Origin: Micromonospora lutea
GTDB lineage: Bacteria; Actinomycetota; Actinomycetes; Mycobacteriales; Micromonosporaceae
Direction of reading: 5' to 3'
Length of the DNA stretch: 64,000 nucleotides
NCBI RefSeq assembly: GCF_016863535.1
Contig: NZ_BOPB01000025.1
Span: 124,001-188,000 of the forward strand
Below, one piece after another: positions 16,309-27,197 of this stretch. A program made the position numbers and the translations under genes. Below the pieces are notes generated by a model. It ran no database searches. It saw only the letters and a list, made by a program, of their open reading frames with translations, and was not told the origin of the DNA. Numbering within the stretch: position 1 is the stretch's first letter; each line of letters begins with the position of its first letter.

Positions 16309-17562
<1,254 letters not shown>

Positions 17563-17700
17563 TCATCCTCGCACCAGTCGCCGCCGCCCCGGGCGCTGGT
17601 CCCAGCCCCAACCGTGAGGCGTCCGCCACAGCCCGTGGCGTCCCCCACATCCCGCCGCCGACGCCGCCCGCCGGATGGGCGGCCTCGGCGGACCGGGGCT

Positions 17701-17754
17701 GTTAGGAAGGGCCCCTTCCTCTACCGCAGGCGATAAGAAGGTGCCCTTCCTTAC
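17701..17754. repeat. Palindromic repeat element downstream of citrate synthase
   Basis: 18-bp arms, GTTAGGAAGGGCCCCTTC and GAAGGTGCCCTTCCTTAC, pair at 16 of 18 positions around an 18-base loop. The right arm ends three bases beyond the citrate synthase stop. From memory, closely similar GTTAGGAAGGG...CCCTTCCTTAC elements recur between genes in Micromonospora and Salinispora. It may act as the citrate synthase terminator; only one copy is in this window. Confidence 0.7.
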
Positions 17755-17757
17755 AGC

Positions 17758-18864
17758 TCAGGCGTCGCGGGGGACGGCGTCCCAGCCGTCGACCTCATGC
17801 GGCTTGCGGGTGCCGGGGCCCACGTAGCGGGCCGAGGGGCGAACCAGCCGCTGGAGCTTCTTCTGCTCCAGGATGTGGGCGCTCCAGCCGCCCATCCGGG
17901 CGCAGGTGAACATGGAGGTGAACATGTGCGCCGGCACCTCGGCGAAGTCGAGCACCACGGCGGACCAGAACTCGACGTTGGTGGCGAGCACCCGGTCCGG
18001 CCGGCGGGCCTGCAACTCGGCGAGGGCGGCCCGCTCCAGGGCCTCGGCGACCTCGAAGCGTGGGGCACCCAGCTCCTTGGCGGTACGGCGGAGCACCCGG
18101 GCGCGCGGGTCCTCGGCCCGGTAGACCCGGTGGCCGAAGCCCATCAGCCGCTCACCCCGGTCGAGTACGCCCCTGACGTAACCTTCCGCGTCGCCGCTGC
18201 GCTCGACCGCCTCCAGCATGCTGAGCACCCGCGACGGGGCACCGCCGTGCAGCGGACCGGAGAGCGCTCCGATGCCCGAGGAGATGCAGGCGGCGGCGTC
18301 CGCACCCGTGGAGGCGACGATCCGGGCGGTGAAGGTGGAGGCGTTCAGCCCGTGCTCCGCGGCCGAGATGAAGTACGCGTCGACGGCCTTGACGTGCCGA
18401 GGGTCGGGCTCACCACGCCACCGCTTCATGAAGCGCTCGACGACCGTCTCCGCCTTGTCGATCTCCTTCTGCGGAACCGCCGGCAGCCCGAGGCCGCGAG
18501 CGGACTGGGCGACGAAGGAGAGCGCGGTGACCGAGACCCGGGCCAGGTCCTCGCGGGCCTGCTCGTCGGAGATGTCCAGCATCTGCTGCAGACCCCAGTA
18601 CGGCGCGAGCATGGCGACGGCGGACTGCACGTCGACCCGGATGTCTCCGGAGTGCACCGGCACCGGGAACGGCTCGGCCGGCGGCAGGCCCGGGCCGAAG
18701 CGGCCGTCGACCAGCAGCGCCCAGACGTTGCCGAAGGAGACCTGGCCGATCAGGTCCTCGATGTCGACTCCGCGATAGCGCAGCGCACCGCCCTCGCGGT
18801 CGGGCTCGGCGATCTCGGTTTCGAAGGCTACGACGCCCTCAAGTCCGGGTTTGAAGTCGGCCAT
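17758..18864 (-). CDS. Citrate synthase 2
   Basis: 368 residues. Condenses acetyl-CoA and oxaloacetate. Shows [19 protein letters not shown] and [12 protein letters not shown] at the N-terminus, the catalytic-histidine regions [14 protein letters not shown] and [10 protein letters not shown], and [17 protein letters not shown]; the catalytic Asp lies in [12 protein letters not shown]-type sequence. Shorter than GltA-type enzymes, matching the actinobacterial citrate synthase 2 group. ATG with AGGAG eight bases upstream. Divergent from pdxH, as in many actinobacteria. Confidence 0.94.
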   Translation of the reverse strand: MADFKPGLEGVVAFETEIAEPDREGGALRYRGVDIEDLIGQVSFGNVWALLVDGRFGPGLPPAEPFPVPVHSGDIRVDVQSAVAMLAPYWGLQQMLDISDEQAREDLARVSVTALSFVAQSARGLGLPAVPQKEIDKAETVVERFMKRWRGEPDPRHVKAVDAYFISAAEHGLNASTFTARIVASTGADAAACISSGIGALSGPLHGGAPSRVLSMLEAVERSGDAEGYVRGVLDRGERLMGFGHRVYRAEDPRARVLRRTAKELGAPRFEVAEALERAALAELQARRPDRVLATNVEFWSAVVLDFAEVPAHMFTSMFTCARMGGWSAHILEQKKLQRLVRPSARYVGPGTRKPHEVDGWDAVPRDA

Positions 18865-19118
18865 CTCACTGCTCCTGGTGTGTGGTCGGTGCGCCCGCCC
18901 GGGCTCGGTGTCCCGGCCCCGGCCGGGTGAGCGCCTTAGGCGACCCTCAGGGATGTGTTCGTGACATCTTGCCTGCTGGCGACCGGGTGCGCGAGACGCT
19001 GGCAATGTGCTGCAGGCGACATCCCGCTTGCCGGGCCCCTCCCGGCACCGATAAGACTGGGCCGGACGGGCTGGTCGCCGGGCGCGTACCGGCCCGACGG
19101 GGGAGGAGCGGGAACGTG

Positions 19119-19772
19119 ATGGGGGACACACCGGTGCCGGCCGGAATGCGGCACGAGTACGCCGCCGAGTCCGGCCTGACGGAGAGCGGACTGGCCGCCG
19201 ACTGGCACACCCAGTTCGACAGGTGGTTCGCCGACGCCGTCGCCGCCGAGTTGCCCGAGCCGAACGCGATGGTCCTCGGCACCGCCGACGCCGCCGGGCG
19301 GCCGAGCGCGCGGACGGTGCTGCTCAAGGGGTACGACCCGGAGGGTTTCGTCCTCTTCACCAACTACGACTCCCGCAAGGGTGCCGAGGTGGCCACCAAC
19401 CCGTACGCCAGCCTGCTCTTTCCGTGGTTCCCGATGCAGCGGCAGGTGATCGTCACCGGTCCGGTGACACGGGTCGACCGGGCGGAGACGGAGGCGTACT
19501 TCGCCAGCCGGCCACGCGGCTCGCAGCTCGGAGCCTGGGCCAGCACCCAGTCGTCGGTGCTGCCGGACCGGGTCGCCCTCAACGACGCCTATCGGGCCGC
19601 CGCGGAGCGCTTCGCCGACGTGGACCCGATCCCCGCCCCACCGCACTGGGGTGGCCTGCGGGTACGCCCCGACTCGGTTGAGTTCTGGCAGGGCCGGGCG
19701 AGTCGACTGCATGACCGGCTGCGGTTCCGTCGCACCGGTGCGGACTGGGTCGTGGAGCGGCTGGCACCGTGA
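19119..19772 (+). CDS. pdxH: Pyridoxamine 5'-phosphate oxidase PdxH
   Basis: 217 residues, FMN-dependent oxidase making pyridoxal 5'-phosphate. Family blocks: [65 protein letters not shown] and the C-terminal [17 protein letters not shown] with the substrate-binding RxH. The GTG one codon upstream (19116) is an equal start candidate, with GGGAGGAG upstream. The stop overlaps the start of the following MFS gene by four bases. Makes the cofactor used by SerC encoded 2 kb away. Confidence 0.95.
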   Translation: MGDTPVPAGMRHEYAAESGLTESGLAADWHTQFDRWFADAVAAELPEPNAMVLGTADAAGRPSARTVLLKGYDPEGFVLFTNYDSRKGAEVATNPYASLLFPWFPMQRQVIVTGPVTRVDRAETEAYFASRPRGSQLGAWASTQSSVLPDRVALNDAYRAAAERFADVDPIPAPPHWGGLRVRPDSVEFWQGRASRLHDRLRFRRTGADWVVERLAP

Positions 19773-21109
19773 TCGTCGGCAGCACCAGCCGGCCGCGCGA
19801 ACAGCGCCGCTGGGCGATCGACCTGCGTCCACTGCGGGTGCCGGCGTACCGGCGGATGTGGTTCGGCAACACCGTGGCGATGTTCGGCTTCCAGCTGACC
19901 GCGGTCGCCGTTCCCGTGGAGATGTACGCGCTGACCCAGGATTCGCTCTGGGTCGGTCTGCTCGGGATCGCCGGCTTCGTGCCGTTGCTGATCTTCGGGC
20001 TCTGGGGCGGGGCGGTGGCCGACGCCTGGGACCGGCGTCGGGTGCTGCTCGGCGGCTCGGCGCTGCTCTGGGCGTCGATGCTCGGGCTGCTCGGGCACGC
20101 GCTGCTCGACATCGGCAGCCCGGTGCTGCTGCTGGCGTTGGTCACCCTTCACTCGACCGCGTTCGCGATCAGCTCACCGGCACGCAGCGCGATCCTGCCC
20201 CGACTGCTGCCGCTGGAGCTTGTGCCGGCCGGCGCCACCCTCAACTACACGACGTTCACGGGCGCGTCGGTGGTCGGGCCGCTGGCCGCCGGGCTGATCT
20301 TCGCGGCCTTTGGTGCCGATCGGGGTCTGCCGATCGCGTACGCGCTGGACGCAGTGCTCTTCACCGCGCTGGTGGTGGCCACCGTCCGGCTGCCCGCGAT
20401 GCCGCCCGAGTCGGAGGTTGACGGCGAGGCCCGCCGGGGCGGGCTGCGGGGCGTGGTGGACGGCTTTCGATACCTCGCCACCACACCGGTGCTGCTGCTG
20501 TCCTTCGCCATCGATCTGATTGCGATGATTCTGGCGATGCCTCGGGCGCTCTTCCCCGAGGTGGCGCAGGAGCGGTTCGGCGGTGACGCGGTGGTGGGCT
20601 GGCTCTTCAGCGCCATCGCGATCGGCGCGATGCTCGGCGGGTTGACGTCCGGCTGGATCGGCCGGCTTCGCCGCCAGGGCCTGGTGCTGGTGGCGGCCGT
20701 GGTGGCCTGGGGGTTGGCGATCGCCGCGGCGGGGCTGGCCCGACAACTGTGGCTCATGGTGCTGCTGCTCGCGGTCGCCGGAGCGGCGGACCTGGTGAGC
20801 GCCGTGCTGCGACAGTCGATGCTGCTGGTTTACGCACCGGACCGGATGCGGGGCCGGCTACAGGGTGTCAACACCGTCGTGGTGGCCGGCGGTCCGCGCC
20901 TGGGTGACCTGCGGGCCGGTGCGATGGCGGCCGGATTCGGCAGTGGGGTGGCCTGGGTGGGTGGCGGTGTCGCGGCGGCGTTCCTGGCGGCGTTGCTCGC
21001 CGTGGCCTTCCCGGCGCTGACCCGCTACCGGCCGCCGGCTCGGGAACACGGACCCGAGCACGACGGGAGTCCCCGACCGCGGCGAGCGGACGACGACGGC
21101 GGCGACTAG
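19769..21109 (+). CDS. MFS exporter coupled to pdxH
   Basis: 446 residues with about 12 membrane helices and an EntS/MFS_3-like pattern: [53 protein letters not shown] and [21 protein letters not shown] start inside GTGA shared with the pdxH stop, so coupled translation. Acidic, disordered 30-residue tail. Substrate unknown. The TAG stop also forms part of a TAGGGT hexamer that may be the -10 of the next gene. Confidence 0.9.
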   Translation: MIVGSTSRPREQRRWAIDLRPLRVPAYRRMWFGNTVAMFGFQLTAVAVPVEMYALTQDSLWVGLLGIAGFVPLLIFGLWGGAVADAWDRRRVLLGGSALLWASMLGLLGHALLDIGSPVLLLALVTLHSTAFAISSPARSAILPRLLPLELVPAGATLNYTTFTGASVVGPLAAGLIFAAFGADRGLPIAYALDAVLFTALVVATVRLPAMPPESEVDGEARRGGLRGVVDGFRYLATTPVLLLSFAIDLIAMILAMPRALFPEVAQERFGGDAVVGWLFSAIAIGAMLGGLTSGWIGRLRRQGLVLVAAVVAWGLAIAAAGLARQLWLMVLLLAVAGAADLVSAVLRQSMLLVYAPDRMRGRLQGVNTVVVAGGPRLGDLRAGAMAAGFGSGVAWVGGGVAAAFLAALLAVAFPALTRYRPPAREHGPEHDGSPRPRRADDDGGD

Positions 21110-21112
21110 GGT
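21107..21112 (+). promoter_or_regulatory. -10-like TAGGGT before aldose epimerase
   Basis: TAGGGT includes the stop codon of the MFS gene and ends eight bases before the ATG at 21121; near-leaderless placement. Confidence 0.3.
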
Positions 21113-21120
21113 CTGGCGAC

Positions 21121-22050
21121 ATGGACAGCCGCGATCCGATCCCCCTGTCGGGAGCCCAGTGGAGCATCTCCGCCGCCGGTCACGAGGCGGTCATCGTCGA
21201 GGCGGGCGGCGGACTCCGCGCCTACCGCCAGGACGGGGTCGAGCATCTCGACGGGTACGCCACCGACGAGGTGTGCCCGGGCTCGGCGGGGCAGGTGCTC
21301 GCACCCTGGCCGAACCGGATCCGCGACGGCGTCTACACCTTCGGTGGCCAGTCGAGGCAGCTGAACCTGACCGAGCCGGAGCGGCACAACGCCATCCACG
21401 GTCTGGTGAACTGGGTGTCGTGGCAGCTCATCGAAAAGCGGTCGGACGAGGTCACGGTCGGCTACGACCTGCTGCCGCAGCCCGGGTACCCGTGGCCGCT
21501 GCGGCTGCGTACCAGGTGGAGTGTGGGCGCCGACGGACTGCGGGCCGAGCACGAGGTGACGAACGTCGGCACCGAGGCGGCGCCCTTCGGCTTCTCCGTG
21601 CATCCGTATCTGCGGCTGCCGGGGGTGCCGGTGGAGGACATCGCCCTGCGCGTACCTGGCCGGACCCGGCTGGTGCTGGACGGTCGGCTGCTGCCGGTCG
21701 GCGCGGCCACGGTGGCCGGCACCGAATACGACTACACCGAGCCGCGCCGCATCGGCGACGCGGTGCTGGATCTCGCCTTCGGGCAGGTGATCCGGGACGC
21801 CGACGGTGGCTCCTCGGTGACGCTGACCGGTCCGGACAGATCGGCCGGGTTGCGGCTCTGGGCCGACGACCAGTTCGGCTGGTGGCAGGTTTACACCGGT
21901 GACACGCTGACCGGCGAGCGGTTCCGCCGGTCGGTGGCGGTGGAGCCGATGACCTGCCCACCGGACGCGTTCCGGTCTGGCCGGGACCTCATCACCTTGG
22001 CCCCGGGCGACACCTGGCGCGGAAGCTGGGGCATCCGACCAGGTGTCTGA
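21121..22050 (+). CDS. Aldose 1-epimerase family protein
   Basis: 309-residue galactose-mutarotase-fold protein. Motifs: VLAPWPNRIRDGVYTFGGQ, RHNAIHGLVNWVSW (substrate-binding Arg and His), FGFSVHPYLRLPG (catalytic His) and VAVEPMTCPPDAFRSG with the conserved catalytic Glu. Interconverts sugar anomers or has a related epimerase role; exact sugar not predictable. A hairpin follows. Confidence 0.9.
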   Translation: MDSRDPIPLSGAQWSISAAGHEAVIVEAGGGLRAYRQDGVEHLDGYATDEVCPGSAGQVLAPWPNRIRDGVYTFGGQSRQLNLTEPERHNAIHGLVNWVSWQLIEKRSDEVTVGYDLLPQPGYPWPLRLRTRWSVGADGLRAEHEVTNVGTEAAPFGFSVHPYLRLPGVPVEDIALRVPGRTRLVLDGRLLPVGAATVAGTEYDYTEPRRIGDAVLDLAFGQVIRDADGGSSVTLTGPDRSAGLRLWADDQFGWWQVYTGDTLTGERFRRSVAVEPMTCPPDAFRSGRDLITLAPGDTWRGSWGIRPGV

Positions 22051-22051
22051 G

Positions 22052-22072
22052 CGCCCGGTCACGTGCCGGGCG
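22052..22072 (+). terminator. Short hairpin after aldose epimerase
   Basis: CGCCCGG and CCGGGCG pair around the loop TCACGTG, directly after the stop and 20 bp before the nitroreductase start. Weak terminator or attenuator. Confidence 0.4.
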
Positions 22073-22092
22073 GGCAAGTGGAGGAGTACGGC

Positions 22093-22695
22093 GTGGAGTT
22101 CGCGGAGGTGGTCCGGCGGCGTCGGATGGTGCGCAACTACGACCCGGACCGGCCGGTCCCGCCGGAGGTGCTGGAGCGGCTGCTGGAGCACGCGCTGCGG
22201 GCCCCGTCAGCGGGCTTTTCGCAGGGCTGGGGCTTCCTGGTGCTGGAGTCACCGGAGGACCGGGAACTCTTCTGGACGGCCAGCACCCCCGAGGGCGGTG
22301 GGACGGGGCGGTGGCTCACCGGGATGCGCCGGGCCCCGCTGATCGTGGTGCCGCACGGCAACCGCTCGGTCTACCTGGAGCGCTACGCGGAGCCGGACAA
22401 GGGTTGGGCGGACCGGTCGACGGATCGGTGGCCGGTGCCCTACTGGTACGTCGACACCGGCTTCGCCGCGCTGCTGATGATGCTCACCGCGGTGGACGAG
22501 GGGCTCGGTTCGTGTTTTTTCGGCATCCCGCCCCAACGGTTGCGGTCCTATCGCGAGGCGTTCGGCGTGCCGGACGCGTACCACCCGATCGGTGCCCTCA
22601 CTATCGGTTATCGAGCCCCCGACCACCGGTCACCATCGCTGCGTCGTGGCCGTCGTCCAGTGGACGAGGTTGTCCGGCGGGGACGGTGGAGCTGA
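22093..22695 (+). CDS. Nitroreductase-family flavoprotein
   Basis: 200 residues with the FMN-binding nitroreductase pattern: VVRRRRMVRNYDPDRPVPPE, LRAPSAGFSQGW, WYVDTGFAALLMMLTAVDEGLGSCFFG and IGALTIGYRAPDH. GTG start is preceded by GGAGGAG with seven-base spacing; a GTG at 22063 lacks one. Reduces unknown aromatic or quinone-like substrates with NAD(P)H. Confidence 0.9.
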   Translation: MEFAEVVRRRRMVRNYDPDRPVPPEVLERLLEHALRAPSAGFSQGWGFLVLESPEDRELFWTASTPEGGGTGRWLTGMRRAPLIVVPHGNRSVYLERYAEPDKGWADRSTDRWPVPYWYVDTGFAALLMMLTAVDEGLGSCFFGIPPQRLRSYREAFGVPDAYHPIGALTIGYRAPDHRSPSLRRGRRPVDEVVRRGRWS

Positions 22696-22884
22696 CCGGA
22701 ACCGGTGGCTTCGTCCGGTTGAGAACTGGACGACCGGTGGTGAAACTGGCATCAGGGAGCAGAACGTGGGGTGCGGGGTCCGGCTACGCTGGCACGGTCA
22801 TCGGCGCCGCAGGTCGCGGCGTTGTGCCGCGACGCGGCCCGGCGTCGTGGTTCGACCCGGCCAGGGGGAGGGGAGCGTGCCGTC

Positions 22885-23190
22885 GTGATCTTCAGAGCGG
22901 TCCGGGACGGACGTCCCTATCCGGAACACAACCTGACCCTGAAGCAGTGGGCGGAGATTCCGCCTCGCCCGCTGCGTCTGGATCAGCTCATCACCACCAA
23001 GCGGGAGCTGGCGTTGGACAAGCTCCTCGCCGAGGACTCCACTTTCTACGGTGACCTGTTTCCGCATGTCGTGCAGTGGAACGGTGGCCTGTACCTGGAG
23101 GACGGCCTGCACCGGGCGTTGCGTGCCGCGCTGCAACAGCGCAACCAGATCCACGCTCGGGTGTTCGTGCTCGCCGGGGCGGTCGAGTGA
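22885..23190 (+). CDS. Conserved small actinobacterial protein, unknown function
   Basis: 101 residues beginning IFRAVRDGRPYPEHNLTLKQ. Conserved-looking blocks are RPLRLDQLITTKRELALDKLL and LYLEDGLHRALRAALQQR, the second recalling the DGxHR motif of ParB/Srx-like folds. From memory, similar proteins in other actinobacteria have been labelled VapB-type antitoxins, but no toxin gene is adjacent. GTG follows a strong GGGGGAGGGGAG. The stop overlaps the next gene's start by four bases, coupling it to the acyl-CoA dehydrogenase. Confidence 0.75.
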   Translation: MIFRAVRDGRPYPEHNLTLKQWAEIPPRPLRLDQLITTKRELALDKLLAEDSTFYGDLFPHVVQWNGGLYLEDGLHRALRAALQQRNQIHARVFVLAGAVE

Positions 23191-24347
23191 CCCAGGTGGA
23201 CCTGCTCGACCTTGACGCGTCGCTGACCGAGGACGAGCGACAGGTCCGTGCCGTCGTACGCCAGGTGGTCGACGACCTGGTACGCCCGCACGTGGCCGGC
23301 TGGTACGAGGCGGGCCAGGTGCCGGCCCGCGAACTGGCCCGCGAGTTCGGCAAGCTCGGCCTGCTCGGCATGCACCTGACCGGGTACGGCTGCGCCGGCT
23401 CGACGGCCGTCGCGTACGGGCTGGCCTGCCTGGAACTGGAGGCCGGTGACTCCGGTGTCCGGTCACTGGTCTCGGTGCAGGGCTCGCTGGCCATGTACGC
23501 GATCTGGCGCTACGGCAGCGAGGAGCAGAAACAACGTTGGCTGCCGGCGATGGCGGTTGGCGAGGCGATCGGCTCGTTCGGGCTGACCGAGCCGGATCAC
23601 GGCTCGGACCCGGCGTCGATGGCCACCCGGGCGCGCCGTGACGGCGACGACTGGGTGCTCAACGGCAGCAAGATGTGGATCACCAATGCGCCGATCGCCG
23701 ATGTGGCGGTGATCTGGGCGCGCACCGACTCCGGCGTGCGGGGCTTCGCCGTACCGATGGAGACGCCGGGGGTGACGGCCAGGGAGATCGGCCGGAAGAT
23801 GTCGCTGCGGGCCTCGCTGACCGGGGAGATCTCCCTCGACGACGTCCGGCTGCCGGCCGACGCCCAACTGCCCGACGCGATCGGGTTGAAGGCACCCCTG
23901 AGCTGCCTGACCGAGGCTCGGCACGGCATCGTCTGGGGTGCTCTCGGCGCGGCTCGCGACTGCCTGGAGACGGCCCTGACGTATGCCACGACGCGCACCC
24001 AGTTCGGGCGGCCACTGGCCGGCTTCCAGCTCACCCAGGCCAAGCTCGCCGACATGGCGGTCGAGTGGAACAAGGGCTACCTGCTGGCGCTCCAGCTCGG
24101 CCGGCTGGCCGACGCCGGAAAGCTGCGCCCCGAGCAGGTCAGCGTCGGCAAGCTGAACAACGTACGCGAGGCGTTGGCAATCGCCCGGCAGTGCCGCACC
24201 ATCCTCGGCGCGAACGGGGTCTCCGGGGACTACCCGGTGATGCGGCACGCCAACAACCTGGAGAGCGTGCTGACCTACGAGGGCACCTCGGAGATCCATC
24301 AGCTGGTGGTCGGGCAGCGGCTCACCGGCGTCTCGGCGTTCACCTGA
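23187..24347 (+). CDS. Acyl-CoA dehydrogenase, glutaryl-CoA dehydrogenase-like
   Basis: 386-residue FAD acyl-CoA dehydrogenase. Motifs: SVQGSLAMYAIWRYGSEEQK, GSFGLTEPDHGSDPASMAT, WITNAPIADVAVIWAR, ARHGIVWGALGAARDCLETA, TQFGRPLAGFQLTQ and catalytic Glu in TYEGTSEIHQLVVG. The EARHGIVWG and NG-VSGDYPVMRH blocks are closest to glutaryl-CoA dehydrogenases, which oxidise and decarboxylate glutaryl-CoA in lysine/tryptophan breakdown; substrate assignment is tentative. GTG start overlaps the upstream gene. Confidence 0.9.
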   Translation: MTQVDLLDLDASLTEDERQVRAVVRQVVDDLVRPHVAGWYEAGQVPARELAREFGKLGLLGMHLTGYGCAGSTAVAYGLACLELEAGDSGVRSLVSVQGSLAMYAIWRYGSEEQKQRWLPAMAVGEAIGSFGLTEPDHGSDPASMATRARRDGDDWVLNGSKMWITNAPIADVAVIWARTDSGVRGFAVPMETPGVTAREIGRKMSLRASLTGEISLDDVRLPADAQLPDAIGLKAPLSCLTEARHGIVWGALGAARDCLETALTYATTRTQFGRPLAGFQLTQAKLADMAVEWNKGYLLALQLGRLADAGKLRPEQVSVGKLNNVREALAIARQCRTILGANGVSGDYPVMRHANNLESVLTYEGTSEIHQLVVGQRLTGVSAFT

Positions 24348-24445
24348 ACCCGGCCCGCTCCATCTGACGGACTCGACGAGCGGCTGTCGTACGTTGGGCT
24401 TACCGTCATCAACAGAAACCGCGTCTGACGAGGACGGTGAGGGCG

Positions 24446-25183
24446 ATGGCACGCGACGGCGACATCAACGAGCCCACCAGCAACTTTGATGATCACCGGC
24501 CGGACGCCCCGGACGCATCACCGCAGCCCCCACAGTCAGGTGGCGGAGCGGTCCGCGCCCTGCTCTGGGTGCTCGGGGCCGCGGCGCTCGCGGTGGTGGT
24601 GCTGCTCGGCGTGCAGACCACCGGAATCCTGCCCGAGTTCCGTAACCCGTTCACCAAGGAGCAGACCGACCGCAGTCAGCCCGCGCTGCTTGAGTCGATG
24701 CAGGATCTCAGCCGCTACGTGGCAGCCGAGGGCAACTTCCAGGTCGTGGTCGACCTCCAGAACGACCGGCGCAATGTGCCGGACTGGCTGCTCAACCAGC
24801 GGACCTTGTTCGTCGGGTCGGGCAGCGTCGAGGCGTACGTCGACTTCGGCACCCTCACCGAGGGAGCGATCGTGCAGTCGGCTGACGGGAAGTCGGTCGA
24901 GATCAAGCTGCCGGCACCGCAACTGGGCGAAACCAACCTGGACCTGGAGAAGAGCTACGTCTTCGCGGAGGAGCGTGGCCTGCTCAACCGCGTCGGTGAT
25001 CTGATCGGCGGTGATCCGAATCGGCAACAGCAGGTCTACCGGTTGGCCGAGGATCGGATCACTGCCGCTGCTCGGGACAGCGGCCTGAACGCCCGCGCCG
25101 AGGAGAACACCCGCAAGATGTTGGAAGGGCTGCTCCGCTCGCTCGGTTTCGAGCAGGTCAGCGTCACCTACGTCGCCCCCTGA
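24446..25183 (+). CDS. DUF4230 membrane-anchored protein
   Basis: 245 residues: polar N-terminus, one membrane helix (about 37-57), then an extracytoplasmic domain with the DUF4230 pattern (LLESMQDLSRYVAAEGNFQVV, LFVGSGSVEAYVDFG, SVEIKLPAPQL, AARDSGLNARAEENTRKML). Unknown function. ATG at 24446 is preceded by GAGGG; GTG at 24437 is an alternative. Convergent with the PspC gene, with a hairpin between. Confidence 0.85.
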   Translation: MARDGDINEPTSNFDDHRPDAPDASPQPPQSGGGAVRALLWVLGAAALAVVVLLGVQTTGILPEFRNPFTKEQTDRSQPALLESMQDLSRYVAAEGNFQVVVDLQNDRRNVPDWLLNQRTLFVGSGSVEAYVDFGTLTEGAIVQSADGKSVEIKLPAPQLGETNLDLEKSYVFAEERGLLNRVGDLIGGDPNRQQQVYRLAEDRITAAARDSGLNARAEENTRKMLEGLLRSLGFEQVSVTYVAP

Positions 25184-25194
25184 CCGACCGGTCC

Positions 25195-25215
25195 CGGCCC
25201 GCCGGTAAGGCGGGC
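25195..25215. terminator. Bidirectional hairpin between DUF4230 and PspC genes
   Basis: Perfect 8-bp arms GGCCCGCC and GGCGGGCC around the loop GGTAA, with further imperfect pairing outside, in the short space between two convergent genes. Confidence 0.5.
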
Positions 25216-25235
25216 CCGGTCGGGTGGCCGGCGGC

Positions 25236-25442
25236 TCAGCGTCCGGCGACCAGGTGGCGGTCCTCGTTGGGCATGATGATCCAGAGTGCCAGGTAGATGA
25301 TCACCTGAGTGCCCGGCAGGAGCAGTGACAGCAGGAACAGCAGCCGGACCAACCCGGCCGATGTCCCGAACCGCCGCGCCAGACCGGCGCAGACCCCGGC
25401 GAACATGCGCCCCTCGCGGGGGCGGACCAGTTTGCGACTCAT
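25236..25442 (-). CDS. PspC-domain small membrane protein
   Basis: 68 residues covering a single PspC domain: RKLVRPREGRMFAGVCAGLA then ARRFG, a membrane helix (LVRLLFLLSLLLPGTQVIIYLALWIIMP) and a short tail. Linked in other bacteria to membrane-stress sensing and phage-shock systems; here a stand-alone domain. Start at MSRKLV is favoured over a longer in-frame ATG at 25487 because domain sequence begins there. Confidence 0.85.
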   Translation of the reverse strand: MSRKLVRPREGRMFAGVCAGLARRFGTSAGLVRLLFLLSLLLPGTQVIIYLALWIIMPNEDRHLVAGR

Positions 25443-25771
25443 TCGTGGCACTTCCCCTCTGCGGCGATCCGCCGCTGCTGCAATCAACGCTAGGGATGGA
25501 TGGCCGCCCTGCCCTCGGTCGGGAGGAGGAAGACCACCGCGCTGACCCGTAGGTGCTTTACCCGCGCAGGCTCCGGATGACGCCTACCACCGGGATCAGG
25601 GCTGACCGCGACGCCAAGGGCGAGGTAGTAGGCTCGCTGGTCGGGCGCCCTCACCCGGGCGTCACCAGGGCCGGACCGCACCGGAGACCGGCCACGACCG
25701 GGTCGGCTGCACGGAGCCGACCATGACCGGCCGCGTACCGGTAACCCCGGGGACGGCGAGAAGGCACTGTC
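25443..25771 (+). other. 329-bp region upstream of L-serine dehydratase
   Basis: No gene found. Presumably contains the promoters of the PspC gene (minus strand; TAGCGT near 25487) and of sdaA. A TAGGCT hexamer at 25629-25634 is a possible -10 for sdaA with a leader of about 130 bases. I see no recognisable riboswitch core. Confidence 0.4.
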
Positions 25772-27139
25772 ATGATCAGCGTGTTCGACCTGTTCAGTGT
25801 GGGTATCGGACCGTCCAGCTCGCACACCGTGGGGCCGATGCGGGCGGCGCGTACCTTCGTTGCCGGGCTCAAGGGCGACGGGCTGCTCACCGACACCGCC
25901 CGGGTGCGGGCCGAGTTGTTCGGTTCCCTCGGCGCCACCGGGCACGGGCACGGCAGCGACCGTGCGGTGCTGCTCGGCCTGGCCGGCGACGCCCCCGAGA
26001 CGGTCGACACGGACAGCGTCGAGACGCGGGTGGCCCGGATCCGGACGGAACGCCGGCTGTCCCTGCTCGACACGCACGAGATCGACTTTGACCCGGAGCG
26101 GGACCTGACGTTGCACCGCCGTCGGTCGCTGCCGTACCACCCGAACGGGATGATCTTTTCGGCGTACGACGCGAGCGGGGCCGAGGTGCGTACCCGTACC
26201 TACTACTCGGTGGGTGGTGGGTTCGTGGTGGACGAGGCAGCGGCCGGGGCGGACCGGATCAAGCCGGACAGCACCCCGGTCCGGTACCCGTTCCTCACCG
26301 GCGCCCAGCTGCTCGACGTGACCGCCGCGACCGGGCTCTCGATCAGCGAGGTCATGCTCGCCAACGAGGTGTCGTGGCGGGCCGAGGCGGACGTTCGCGC
26401 CGGGCTGCTCGACATCTGGCGGGTCATGCGGGAGTGCGTCGAGCGCGGCTGCACCCGCGACGGCACCCTGCCGGGTGGTCTGAAGGTGCGTCGACGTGCC
26501 GCCGAACTGCGTCGGAGCCTGCAGGCCGACGCCGCCGGAGATCCGCTGCACGTGATGGACTGGGTGACGCTGTTCGCCTTGGCGGTCAACGAGGAGAACG
26601 CGGCCGGCGGCCGGGTGGTGACCGCGCCGACCAACGGGGCAGCCGGCATCATCCCGGCGGTGCTGCACTACTACACGCGGTTCGTACCGGGCGCCTCCGA
26701 CCAGGGGGTGGTGCGGTTCCTGCTGGCGGCCGGCGCGATCGGAGTGCTGTTCAAGGAGAACGCGTCGATCTCCGGCGCGGAGGTGGGCTGCCAGGGCGAG
26801 GTCGGCTCGGCCTGCTCGATGGCCGCCGCCGGGCTGGCCGAGGCGCTGGGCGGCACGCCGGCCCAGGTGGAGAACGCCGCCGAGATCGGCATGGAGCACA
26901 ACCTGGGGTTGACCTGCGACCCGGTCGGGGGTCTGGTGCAGATCCCGTGCATCGAACGCAACGCGGTGGCTAGCATCAAGGCGATCACCGCTGCCCGGCT
27001 CGCGCTCCGCGGTGACGGGGTGCACGCCGTCTCGCTCGACAAGGTCATCAAGACCATGCGGGAGACCGGTGCCGACATGAAGGTCAAGTACAAGGAGACG
27101 GCGCGCGGTGGCCTGGCCGTCAACGTGATCGAGTGCTGA
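25772..27139 (+). CDS. sdaA: L-serine ammonia-lyase (iron-sulfur, single chain)
   Basis: 455 residues, converts L-serine to pyruvate and ammonia. Beta part begins [21 protein letters not shown] and [10 protein letters not shown]; the alpha part contains [17 protein letters not shown], the cluster-binding cysteines in [16 protein letters not shown] and in [12 protein letters not shown], and the terminal [10 protein letters not shown] whose last Cys occupies the active-site tail in this family. Length matches one-chain enzymes. ATG is preceded by GAGAAGG. Confidence 0.95.
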   Translation: MISVFDLFSVGIGPSSSHTVGPMRAARTFVAGLKGDGLLTDTARVRAELFGSLGATGHGHGSDRAVLLGLAGDAPETVDTDSVETRVARIRTERRLSLLDTHEIDFDPERDLTLHRRRSLPYHPNGMIFSAYDASGAEVRTRTYYSVGGGFVVDEAAAGADRIKPDSTPVRYPFLTGAQLLDVTAATGLSISEVMLANEVSWRAEADVRAGLLDIWRVMRECVERGCTRDGTLPGGLKVRRRAAELRRSLQADAAGDPLHVMDWVTLFALAVNEENAAGGRVVTAPTNGAAGIIPAVLHYYTRFVPGASDQGVVRFLLAAGAIGVLFKENASISGAEVGCQGEVGSACSMAAAGLAEALGGTPAQVENAAEIGMEHNLGLTCDPVGGLVQIPCIERNAVASIKAITAARLALRGDGVHAVSLDKVIKTMRETGADMKVKYKETARGGLAVNVIEC

Positions 27140-27197
27140 GCGTACGGGCGTTCACCGGCTGCTAACCTGTCGTTCGTTCAGCAGGCGGGAGACGGCG

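Noticed and set aside
22885-23190. VapB-type antitoxin
   Set aside because: No neighbouring PIN-domain or other toxin; the downstream coupled gene is an acyl-CoA dehydrogenase.
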